Below are positions 43,018 to 50,083 of a stretch of DNA of 50,083 nt, piece after piece. Under the pieces are notes generated by a model that saw only the letters and a program-made list of their open reading frames with translations, had not been told where the DNA came from and did not search any database. The translations under genes were made by a program, and so were the position numbers. The DNA comes from Defluviitaleaceae bacterium (GTDB taxonomy: Bacteria; Bacillota; Clostridia; Lachnospirales; WQUN01). The stretch is taken from positions 1-50,083 of the forward strand of contig WQRX01000026.1 of assembly GCA_009786535.1 (NCBI GenBank), in the 5' to 3' direction. Position 1 is the first letter of the stretch. Each line of letters opens with the position of its first letter.

Positions 43018-43258
43018 CGCGAATGCAAGCATTCGCTATACTTGACCAGCGTTGTTGTCCTCTCAATATTGCGTTGTATATGGTTGATTTTGGATTTTGT
43101 TGAGCGTAAATTGACTAAAGTGCGGAAAAATAAATTAATCCGCACTTTATTTTTTTACAATGTTTCCATTTGGGCGATTTATTTTCAAAAAAGTAGCGTG
43201 TAAGTCGTTTTACTCACAGAATTTTGCCCAGTATAATTAAAGTACAGGGGGGCTTGCA
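43018..43258 (+). terminator. Intergenic stretch with hairpins, an intrinsic terminator and a promoter
   Basis: A GCGAATGC-AA-GCATTCGC hairpin (43019-43036) follows the repeat. A terminator with arms AAAGTGCGGA (43117-43126) and TCCGCACTTT (43139-43148) is followed by a T-rich tract. TATAAT (43232-43237), with TTTACT 17 nt upstream, is a likely promoter for the truncated XRE gene. No coding region is supported. Confidence 0.6.
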
Positions 43259-43408
43259 TTGAAAGATATGAGTTTAGCAAACATATTGATAACCAAGCGG
43301 CGGGAAAAGGGCGTTACACAGGATGAATTTGCCGCCCATGTTAGGGTTTCCAAGGGGTCTGTATCAAAATGGGACGCTTGTGTCAAGTGTAGACTAACGA
43401 AAATTTGA
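43259..43408 (+). pseudogene. XRE-family regulator truncated by element insertion
   Basis: From a TTG start (GGGGGG upstream): LKDMSLANILITKRREKGVT, then QDEFAAHVRVSKGSVSKWD. This is the first two thirds of a Cro/CI HTH domain. After Trp-Asp the expected sequence (usually E-x-G-x-x-x-P-D) is replaced by ACVKCRLTKI and a stop. The change occurs about 40 nt from the last gene of the serine-recombinase element, so the gene was probably the integration target. The rest of it should lie beyond the right end of the element. Confidence 0.7.
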
Positions 43409-43413
43409 ATAAG
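43372..43413. other. Probable attachment junction of the serine-recombinase element
   Basis: Homology to the XRE regulator stops near 43375, and the recombinase stop lies at 43414. The boundary of the integrated element must be here. The core dinucleotide cannot be fixed without the other end. Confidence 0.5.
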
Positions 43414-45003
43414 CTAAAATTTCTGCTTGGATAATATTGGGGGTTCATGGGATTCGTATTCATCCCTACCGTTCCAAATAATTTCGATATCCTTCTCCCC
43501 ATGGACTACGATTTTACTTATCAATAAGTCAACCGCCTCCTTTGTCAAAGCCTCCAGTTCGATAAACGGACTAAACGCTTCAACCGTGCCCTTCGCTTGC
43601 GAATGTCCAATGGATATGGCAGTAAGCCGCTCGGTCATTTCCGCTACAGCTACCTGTTTTCTGACCGTAGTATCGTTTATGATGCCTTTTTTCTTCATGA
43701 ACACTTCCTGCGTTATTTTACCGGAAGCAAAGGACTTAAAAAGTTTCGGCAATGAGGATTCGATGAACTGGATGGATTTCTGCTCATCGCGGATTTTTCG
43801 TTCCAATTCCCCAATGGATTCCATTTCCTTTTCAAGAGCCGCGAGCTGTAATTGCTCTCGGTCAATCAACGTATTTGCATAGGCTCTGATTGACGAGAGG
43901 ACGGCACTTTCAATAATGCTTTGCATAATGCTATGGGGTGGGCAAGCAAACTTATCTGTAAACTTTGCCGTGCGACACTTGAAATAAGGGTTTAAGTTTG
44001 GATACCTCGCCATATTATGCCCACAGGTGGGGCATACCACTTTCTTCATAAATAAATTGTCCATACCGCCGCCTAAGGGTTTAGGTTTTTCAAGCACCCG
44101 TTGAGCCTTTTGGAAATCATCTTCGGATACAAGGGCTTCATGGACATTCGGCACGATAACCCATTCGCTTTTGGGTGTGGGTACTTTCTTTTTTGAGGCG
44201 AGGTAATCTGCCTTTGTCTTGCAAGATACTACGCTACCCATGTATGCTGGATGCCTGATTATTCTTGCAACCATGATGTTTGTCCAGTAATAATAACCTG
44301 GGTCGATTTCTTTAGCGTACCCGACATTTTTACATACATAAGGCGTAGGTATATCTTGGGAGTTAAGAATTTGTGCAATCTCAACGGCTTTTCGTCCCTC
44401 AACAGCAAGGGAAAAAATGAGTCTTACAAAATCTGCTGTGTCTTCATCAGGCACCAGAAGATTCTTTATCTTGTCGCACTTCTTGTACCCGAACGGGGGA
44501 TTAGCCATGTGTTCCCCTTTTTGTTGTTTGATGCGTCTGGATGCCGCGGCTTTTTCGGCTAAATCCCTAACATAGTGCTGATTCGCTAAGTTTATGATAG
44601 CCAACTCCAGATTTGACAGGGGGTGCTTGAAAGAATCATAGTGATTGTTGATAGCGATAAACCGGACGTTAAGAGAAACCAGTTGATTCATCAATAAATC
44701 GTCGGTATCAAGCATATTGCGACCTATCCGAGAAAGGTCTTTGACGATAATGCAATCCACGTCGCCGCGCTCCACATCAGCCATAAGCCGCTGATAAGAT
44801 TGACGTTCTGTGTGCGTGCCGCTAACCCCGTCGTCCACATACTCCACAAAGGAAGCACCCTTAAATTCGGACTGCTCCAAGATAAATTGTTTAATTAACT
44901 CCCGCTGGTTTTTAATGCTGTGGCTTTCAATATTTGCGCCGTCCTCATGGGATAAGCGCGAATACCCGCCTATTACATAGCCTGCTTTTCGTTGGTTAAA
45001 CAT
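43414..45003 (-). CDS. Large serine recombinase 1
   Basis: A 529-residue site-specific recombinase. Resolvase domain: GYSRLSHEDGANIESHSIKN with the catalytic Ser in the SIKNQ motif, and IIVKDLSRIGRNMLDTDDLL. Recombinase domain: PPFGYKKCDKIKNLLVPDED. Zinc ribbon: CPTCGHNMARYPN, with a CRTAKFTDKFAC second half. C-terminal coiled coil around residue 380-440. It is the last of three tandem recombinase genes and lies nearest to the element end. Its start overlaps the preceding gene by 8 nt. Confidence 0.93.
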   Translation of the reverse strand: MFNQRKAGYVIGGYSRLSHEDGANIESHSIKNQRELIKQFILEQSEFKGASFVEYVDDGVSGTHTERQSYQRLMADVERGDVDCIIVKDLSRIGRNMLDTDDLLMNQLVSLNVRFIAINNHYDSFKHPLSNLELAIINLANQHYVRDLAEKAAASRRIKQQKGEHMANPPFGYKKCDKIKNLLVPDEDTADFVRLIFSLAVEGRKAVEIAQILNSQDIPTPYVCKNVGYAKEIDPGYYYWTNIMVARIIRHPAYMGSVVSCKTKADYLASKKKVPTPKSEWVIVPNVHEALVSEDDFQKAQRVLEKPKPLGGGMDNLFMKKVVCPTCGHNMARYPNLNPYFKCRTAKFTDKFACPPHSIMQSIIESAVLSSIRAYANTLIDREQLQLAALEKEMESIGELERKIRDEQKSIQFIESSLPKLFKSFASGKITQEVFMKKKGIINDTTVRKQVAVAEMTERLTAISIGHSQAKGTVEAFSPFIELEALTKEAVDLLISKIVVHGEKDIEIIWNGRDEYESHEPPILSKQKF

Positions 45004-46648
45004 CTGTACTCACCCCACTCTCGTCAAGAATTTTTCGGTACGCTGCAAACTCATCGCTGAAGTTAAAGATTACATGGACTTCATTTGTAAGCGGCATTAT
45101 TTCAATCCGCTGGACAAGGGTTTGGATTAACTCCTTGGTGGGCGAAGTTTCATTGCGGAACTTCATATACATGTCACGCCAATAGGCATGACCGTTTTGG
45201 AGTGCCGCACGTTGGTTGAGCGTTTCCTCGATTTCCGCCAGTTTGTTTTCCGCGCACTGTTTATCGCTTTCTACTTGTGTTCGGATTATTTCAAATTCAC
45301 GAAGGTCAAGAATCCCGCCAAGGTGATGGGCATAAGCCGTTGAAAGCGTTTTATCTGAGGCAGCAATGGCTTTCGTGCAATTTGCCCTATCCCTTAAAAA
45401 CTCCATCTGCTTTTTATTGGATGCGTCCGGCTTTAATAAAGATGTAGCCAACTCAGCGACATCAATAACCGCGTCCATTTGTTTTTGAAGGGATGACATA
45501 ATAACTTTATCAAGCGTTTGAACCGGGAGTTGGGGAACTTTTTCCATACCCGATTCCATTTTAATTCTGGCACTACAACGGCTACAATAATACGTAGTCA
45601 TATTTCTTAGCGCGGCATACCCACATTTCGCGCAGAATGTTTTGCCGACATAACGGTTTTCGGAGCGTAGCGGGACTGCATTGCGCTTTTTAGAGGCTTG
45701 ATTTGCCTGCGCCAAAAGCACTTGCACCTTTGCAAATTTTTCCTTGCTGATAATCGCAAGGTGCGCGTTCTCATGTTTAATCCACTGCTCTTGGGGCAGG
45801 CATTTCGATTTCTTATTCTTTGTGTAATGCTTTCCCTGTACAACAACGCCTGTATATGTTTCATAGTTAAGGATTTTACTTATTACAGAGGGATTCCATA
45901 TTACAGGTTTTGAAAATCGTTCACTCTTTACCCTGCCCAGTTCATAACGCCTGTTCTGCGGAGAGGGTATGCCTTCCATGGTCAACTGCCGCGCGATGCT
46001 TCGTACTCCTTGACCGCTAAGGCGCATGTCAAAGATTCTTGCGACCACTTCGGCGGCATCACCATCGGGTACAAGCTGTTTGCCATCATCACCACGGATA
46101 TAACCGTATGGCAAAAGACCGGCCATTTCCCCTCGTTGCTTTTTCAAGTTATGCGCAGAGCGGGCTTTATCGCTGGTATCTTTGCTGAACATGTGGTTCA
46201 TAAGATTCTTGAACAGCACCATCAACTTTTTCCGTGACGCATCATCAGCGAATGAATCATAATTATCGTTCACCGATATAAAACGCACTTGGTAAACCGG
46301 AAAGATATTAAACAGCAGTTCGCCAACTTCAATATACGCACGCCCCAGCCGGGATAAATCCTTTACGACGACGCATCCAACTTCCCCTCGTTTTACGCCG
46401 TCCATCAGTTTTTCGTAACCGGGGCGTTGAAAATTTGTACCGGAAAAACCTATATCCGATATGACATCACGCAAGTCAATATCCGTTTTGCCGTTTGCGT
46501 AGTTATTGATAATAGCCGTCTGGCTCATAATCGAATTATCTGAATGTTCATTATCCACCGATATTCGAGTGTAGCCCCATGTTGCATATACGGTAACTTT
46601 GGGTGTGTACGCTTCCTTAGTGGTGTATTTTCGGCTAGGTCTTGGCAC
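44996..46648 (-). CDS. Large serine recombinase 2
   Basis: A 550-residue recombinase. Resolvase domain: WGYTRISVDNEHSDNSIMSQ (catalytic Ser in NSIMSQ) and VVVKDLSRLGRAYIEVGELL. Zinc ribbon: CAKCGYAALRNMTTYYCSRC. The N terminus has an extra basic segment (MPRPSRKYTTKEAYTPKVTV). Starts at a GTG directly after the previous stop (TAAGTG). It differs strongly from its two neighbours, so the three are not recent duplicates. Confidence 0.92.
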   Translation of the reverse strand: MPRPSRKYTTKEAYTPKVTVYATWGYTRISVDNEHSDNSIMSQTAIINNYANGKTDIDLRDVISDIGFSGTNFQRPGYEKLMDGVKRGEVGCVVVKDLSRLGRAYIEVGELLFNIFPVYQVRFISVNDNYDSFADDASRKKLMVLFKNLMNHMFSKDTSDKARSAHNLKKQRGEMAGLLPYGYIRGDDGKQLVPDGDAAEVVARIFDMRLSGQGVRSIARQLTMEGIPSPQNRRYELGRVKSERFSKPVIWNPSVISKILNYETYTGVVVQGKHYTKNKKSKCLPQEQWIKHENAHLAIISKEKFAKVQVLLAQANQASKKRNAVPLRSENRYVGKTFCAKCGYAALRNMTTYYCSRCSARIKMESGMEKVPQLPVQTLDKVIMSSLQKQMDAVIDVAELATSLLKPDASNKKQMEFLRDRANCTKAIAASDKTLSTAYAHHLGGILDLREFEIIRTQVESDKQCAENKLAEIEETLNQRAALQNGHAYWRDMYMKFRNETSPTKELIQTLVQRIEIMPLTNEVHVIFNFSDEFAAYRKILDESGVSTDV

Positions 46649-48286
46649 TTAAACCACCGCCTTTCCCAACGTGACATCATGAATGTCGCTTGGTTGAAGC
46701 AGGTCAAAGCCTATCCCGTACCGGAGGTTAATTTCAATGTCCCTATTGCTGTGTACGATAATAGAGCGGATAGTCCCTACTACGATGCGGCGGTCTAAAG
46801 CAGTTATATTTCCAAACGCCTTGAATTGCTCAATGAGTTCCCGACTTGCGACGTTGTCCCCAAGTCGCTCTATTTCATGGCGCATGTGGGTAATTTGTTT
46901 TTCGGCATCATCTATTTGACGGTAAAAATCGTCACGGAACATATCATGTTCTTTTTGGGTGATAACGCCTTCCAAAAAATGAACGTAGGATTTTACGATA
47001 AAGGCATTGTACTCTTTGATAGAATCAAGCGATTTTTCAATCATGCGTTCATACGTTAATTTTTTACGGCTTTTCAACTCACCAAGGCCAATGCCGTCAA
47101 CGGTTTCATCTGCTGAAAGAAGCCCATCCACATGCTTTCTGATGAACAGTAATATATATTCCTCTATTTTCTTACCGCTGATGTTGTTATTTCTACATGT
47201 CCCGAAACGCTTATGCGTGGCGCAAACATAATTAACATACCGCTTGCCGCTTTTTTTCGTAACAACCTTAACGCTCATGGCTTGATTACAAGCACCGCAG
47301 TATATCAAGCCGGAGAATAGATGGAGTTTACCCATTTCAATAGATATTCGGGTATCCTTCGTCATCAGCTCTTGGACGAGTTCAAAGTCACTTTTGGAAA
47401 TTATTGCGTCGTGTTTATCCTCATGAATGCTCCATGCTTCACGCGGCTGATAAAAGCTCCTTTTTAGCCGGTAGCTTACTTTAGTACGTTTGCCCTGTTC
47501 CAAATGACCGATGTATACTCGGTTTGTCAGAATCCGCCTTATGGCGTTGGGAGTCCATTGGGATTTATCCTTTATTGCAAAAGGGGTGTTATAGGCTTCG
47601 CCGTTGGCTTTTTTGTATTCAGCGGGGGACAGTGTTCCCTTTGCGTTTAGCATGTGGGCTATCTGCTGTTCGTTGTAACCCAAGATTTTATGCTCAAATA
47701 TGGCCTTAACGATTTCAGAAGCGAAATCATCAATAACCAGTTTTTTATCCGTAGCCTTTGCATACCCATACACCGCATAATTACACACAAACTCACCGTT
47801 CTTACGTTTAACGGCAAGATGGGATTTGGTTTTTGTGGATATGTCTTCCAAAAATGCTTCGCTAATGATGTTCTTGAAAGGTACGATGAGGCTGTTGCTG
47901 CTGTCAGACATGTCGGCGCGCAAGCTGTCGTAGTTGTCGTTGATAGATATGAAGCGGACATTTTTATCGGCAAAGTAGCGTTCGATATATCTACCCGTTT
48001 CAATATGGTCGCGGCCAAGTCTGGAAAAATCCTTCACTACAACACAATTAACCGCACCGCTTTCGATATGGTTAATCATATCCTTGAAAGCTGTACGGTC
48101 AAAATTCGCGCCTGTCGCTCCGTCATCGGAAACAACATCGACAATATTTACATCAGGATTCCCCTCAGCAAAGTCGAGGATTAAATCCTTTTGATTTTTA
48201 ATGCTATTGCTTACATCCTTACTCCCATCGTCCTTAGACACGCGAGTATATCCGTAAGCATTCCATACGGTTCTTGCTTCTATCAT
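46649..48286 (-). CDS. Large serine recombinase 3
   Basis: A 545-residue recombinase, first of the three to be transcribed. Resolvase domain: YGYTRVSKDDGSKDVSNSIK (catalytic Ser in NSIKNQ) and VVVKDFSRLGRDHIETGRYI. Zinc ribbon with CGACNQAMSV and CATHKRFGTCRNN. A C-terminal coiled-coil region around residue 420-490. The ATG at 48286 follows AAGGAG; a GTG at 48295 would lie inside the ribosome binding site. Confidence 0.93.
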   Translation of the reverse strand: MIEARTVWNAYGYTRVSKDDGSKDVSNSIKNQKDLILDFAEGNPDVNIVDVVSDDGATGANFDRTAFKDMINHIESGAVNCVVVKDFSRLGRDHIETGRYIERYFADKNVRFISINDNYDSLRADMSDSSNSLIVPFKNIISEAFLEDISTKTKSHLAVKRKNGEFVCNYAVYGYAKATDKKLVIDDFASEIVKAIFEHKILGYNEQQIAHMLNAKGTLSPAEYKKANGEAYNTPFAIKDKSQWTPNAIRRILTNRVYIGHLEQGKRTKVSYRLKRSFYQPREAWSIHEDKHDAIISKSDFELVQELMTKDTRISIEMGKLHLFSGLIYCGACNQAMSVKVVTKKSGKRYVNYVCATHKRFGTCRNNNISGKKIEEYILLFIRKHVDGLLSADETVDGIGLGELKSRKKLTYERMIEKSLDSIKEYNAFIVKSYVHFLEGVITQKEHDMFRDDFYRQIDDAEKQITHMRHEIERLGDNVASRELIEQFKAFGNITALDRRIVVGTIRSIIVHSNRDIEINLRYGIGFDLLQPSDIHDVTLGKAVV

Positions 48287-48415
48287 AGTAGCCACTCCTT
48301 TTCAAATTTCCGTGCTGCCCACGAAAACGAAAAGGATTGCCACATCAGTCCATGTTCATCATAGCATGAACATGGGCGGCGTGTCCATTATAAAATTGGG
48401 CAACTTCGGATTACA

Positions 48416-48676
48416 TCATGACGATAAAGATAACCCCTGCCTTGAAAGGAAATATTCTTTTAACATATCTGCCAGGGATAAATCTGAATTACCGAATGAA
48501 AGGCGTACTGTGGTATCATCACAGCGGAAAAGGTATGGGTTCTTTATCTGCTTTAAAAAAGACTGTTGCTTTTGCGGAACCGATAATGACAAGTCAATCT
48601 CCACACTGTTAATATCTACCAAAGAGTCTATATCAATAGATGTAGAAACAGGTGCCTTGTTTGAAAAATTATTCAT
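48416..48676 (-). CDS. Small conserved-looking protein of the recombinase module
   Basis: An 86-residue protein starting MNNFSNKAPVSTSIDIDSLV with GAGGAGG upstream. The C-terminal half, NPYLFRCDDTTVRLSFGNSD then LSLADMLKEYF, has an alternating strand pattern followed by a helix. It recalls the small TnpW-like or hypothetical proteins encoded beside serine recombinases in clostridial elements, but I cannot assign a family. It lies between the recombinases and the MazF-type toxin, same strand. Confidence 0.65.
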   Translation of the reverse strand: MNNFSNKAPVSTSIDIDSLVDINSVEIDLSLSVPQKQQSFLKQIKNPYLFRCDDTTVRLSFGNSDLSLADMLKEYFLSRQGLSLSS

Positions 48677-48700
48677 CAAAAACCTCCTCGTACCCTCAGT

Positions 48701-49240
48701 TTAATTAAGCGTATTTATAATCCCGAAGGTGAAGCCCCTTCGCATCTTGCAGAAATCACAGGGTTCCATTTTCCGCTGCCCTCGTTTTTGGACAACAATA
48801 TAACCGCTGTCAACATAATTGCTTTGACAGCTGCGACATAATGTAAGTTCCACGAGTCCACGTTTATGCTCCTTTTTCGCTTCGAGTCCGACGCAGACCA
48901 TTAGGGCATAATCAATTTCCACCTGTATTTTGTTTCCAATCCGCCCAATGTATTCACCAAGGCGGGTATGGTCGATAACCCTAATTTGCTCGATTAAAGC
49001 CATTGAATCAACATCTAAGCCAATGTCATGCGGTATTTCCACATGGGTAGGCAATGACTTCTTCTTTAATGTGCAGGTGATGGGTGTGACTATTACGGTT
49101 GGACCATATTTGTTGCCAATGTCGTTAGACACAATCAACACGGGCCGAGTTCCGCCCTGTTCGGAGCCGACAACGGGATCCAATTTGGCATAATAGATAT
49201 CACCACGCTTGATGGGTTTACTGTTCACGGTTGTATACAT
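48701..49240 (-). CDS. PemK/MazF-type toxin with C-terminal zinc-ribbon-like extension
   Basis: A 179-residue protein. Residues 1-120 form the MazF fold: IKRGDIYYAKLDPVVGSEQG, GTRPVLIVSNDIGNKYGPTV, ITPITCTLKKKSLPTHVEIP and RVIDHTRLGEYIGRI. MazF toxins cleave mRNA. The last ~45 residues hold two CxxC pairs (CRSC and CDFC), which would bind zinc and are not part of the standard fold. No ribbon-helix-helix or AbrB-like antitoxin gene adjoins it in the window. Starts from an ATG at 49240, with TAAAAGTAAAGGATG upstream. Confidence 0.85.
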   Translation of the reverse strand: MYTTVNSKPIKRGDIYYAKLDPVVGSEQGGTRPVLIVSNDIGNKYGPTVIVTPITCTLKKKSLPTHVEIPHDIGLDVDSMALIEQIRVIDHTRLGEYIGRIGNKIQVEIDYALMVCVGLEAKKEHKRGLVELTLCRSCQSNYVDSGYIVVQKRGQRKMEPCDFCKMRRGFTFGIINTLN

Positions 49241-49619
49241 CCTTTACTTTTAGGGTAAATAGCACAGCCAGCCATAAAATGACGGGCTGCGCTACTAAAC
49301 AAACAAAGTACAAAGTCAATACCCAAACCGCGTGGCAAGCGTCATAATGCCAACCTACCGTTTATGGCGGTTAGGTTCGCACTCTCCCCATTCTTATAGC
49401 GAGTCGCCCCATGCCGATAAGCGTGCAAGGCGAAAGTATCATTATTTTCAACCGCGGGTTATGACATAGGCTGTACCAACAAACCTATGAAAATGGCTAT
49501 CACTATCAACTTAGGAGGTTCGCAGTGTTACCCCTGCGCCGTTACACGCAGGTGCGGTTGAATTGAATTTGGGTATTGTATGACTGGCACTGATGCCACC
49601 AGTATTTGTCAAGGTTCAT
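49241..49619. ncRNA. Structured non-coding stretch, candidate RNA or DNA-hairpin region
   Basis: No credible ORF. CAATACCCAAA (49317-49327) and TTTGGGTATTG (49568-49577, extended one base upstream) form an 11-bp inverted repeat enclosing about 240 nt. Inside are an AACCTACCG/CGGTTAGGTT hairpin around 49352-49377 and other GC-rich pairings near 49525-49555. This looks like a closing stem with internal helices. It could be an RNA, an origin of transfer, or a recombinase control region. Confidence 0.4.
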
Positions 49620-49937
49620 TTATCCAAAGACGGCTATCATGTCATTGACAATGGTTGCGTCGTGCTGGCTTGCACGCTTAGCCAGCTTGGAAAGAACATC
49701 TTTTTGTTTTTGGCTAAAGATGCCTTTGTATGGGTTGGTAGGTTCATTGAACACCACACCACCGCCATTGCCTTGAAGGGTGTCGATGTGGTAGCCCTCA
49801 TCGACAGTGAGCGTTAACAGGTCGCGTTTGATGGTGCTACGCGAAACACCCAGCTCATGGGCGAGATTGTCTATTGTGTCTTTTTTTCGAACACGCATGA
49901 TTCGGATTATCTCTGCCCTGCGGCCTGCGGCGTTCAC
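49620..49937 (-). CDS. HTH-domain (DeoR/HTH_11-like) protein
   Basis: A 105-residue protein. The N-terminal part is a winged-helix reader: RRAEIIRIMRVRKKDTIDNL, AHELGVSRSTIKRDLLTL, and GYHIDTLQGNGGGVVFNE at the wing. The C-terminal ~40 residues (SQKQKDVLSKLAKRASQHDA) are helical. Starts at GTG 49937 with AGGGGG upstream. It is typical of small regulators in integrative elements and probably controls the element or the toxin gene. Confidence 0.8.
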   Translation of the reverse strand: MNAAGRRAEIIRIMRVRKKDTIDNLAHELGVSRSTIKRDLLTLTVDEGYHIDTLQGNGGGVVFNEPTNPYKGIFSQKQKDVLSKLAKRASQHDATIVNDMIAVFG

Positions 49938-50083
49938 GCACTCACCCCCTGCTCAACCATCATGGAAAGAGTGTAAAAACCAAAGGGTGCATACCTTGAA
50001 CCATTAGAAAAAATATTTTTATTTATTTTTTGAGCCCATTGGGGGGTGAGGTAGTGGGTCGAAAATGACTTGTCCGAAATGAA
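49938..50083. other. Right edge, no gene seen
   Basis: AT-rich tract followed by the window edge. No coding region or clear repeat is supported. Confidence 0.4.

Noticed and set aside
48312..48704. Plus-strand open frame of about 130 codons
   Set aside because: It overlaps the minus-strand small gene, which has a strong ribosome binding site and fits the strand of its neighbours; the plus-strand product has no recognisable pattern.

Overview
The window reads as a chromosome segment of a low-to-mid-GC Firmicutes bacterium of the Clostridia type. The evidence is a ParB-like Noc gene, rplI-dnaB, rpsO-pnp-M16 peptidase, a LytTR/DUF3021 pair, a BceAB-like two-component/ABC locus, and serine-recombinase elements. 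No tRNA, rRNA or CRISPR array was seen. The species cannot be named from the sequence alone.

Left accessory region (1-7715). An AT-rich, minus-strand operon comprises an XRE regulator, a 443-aa protein, a 112-aa protein sharing a domain with it, a GHKL (sacsin/Hsp90-like) ATPase, a short protein that may be the ATPase's frameshifted tail, and a gene running off the left edge. This is the best candidate here for an undescribed (possibly defence) system. It abuts a mobile-element graveyard: excisionase start, internal relaxase fragment, frame-broken IS110-type transposase and the tail of a large serine recombinase. A BrnT-type toxin with a likely antitoxin and two small membrane-protein genes follow.

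Core region (about 7716-42955). In order: a long-form glyA; convergent rplI-dnaB; noc; an fsa-tkt-aldo/keto reductase operon; smc; a divergent P-loop gene; a seven-gene minus-strand operon (membrane protein, DUF4129, DUF4350, MoxR, DUF58, RDD, folD); rhomboid; a small membrane protein; GH18; LytTR; DUF3021; an MFS transporter behind a strong hairpin; rpsO-pnp-M16; RNHCP protein; dut; CPBP protease; a secreted SH3 protein; and a response regulator / soluble histidine kinase / HD hydrolase / ABC ATPase / FtsX permease series. A family of dispersed repeats sits directly after several stop codons, with the core GGTCAAAAGATTAAA followed by GC-rich hairpins. A second hairpin family occurs at 6947 and 31434.

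Right accessory region (43259-50083). A truncated XRE regulator gene marks the likely insertion site of an integrative element that continues past the right edge. The visible part carries three tandem large serine recombinases, a small conserved-looking ORF, a MazF/PemK-type toxin with a C-terminal zinc-ribbon-like extension, a highly structured non-coding stretch bounded by an 11-bp inverted repeat, and an HTH protein.
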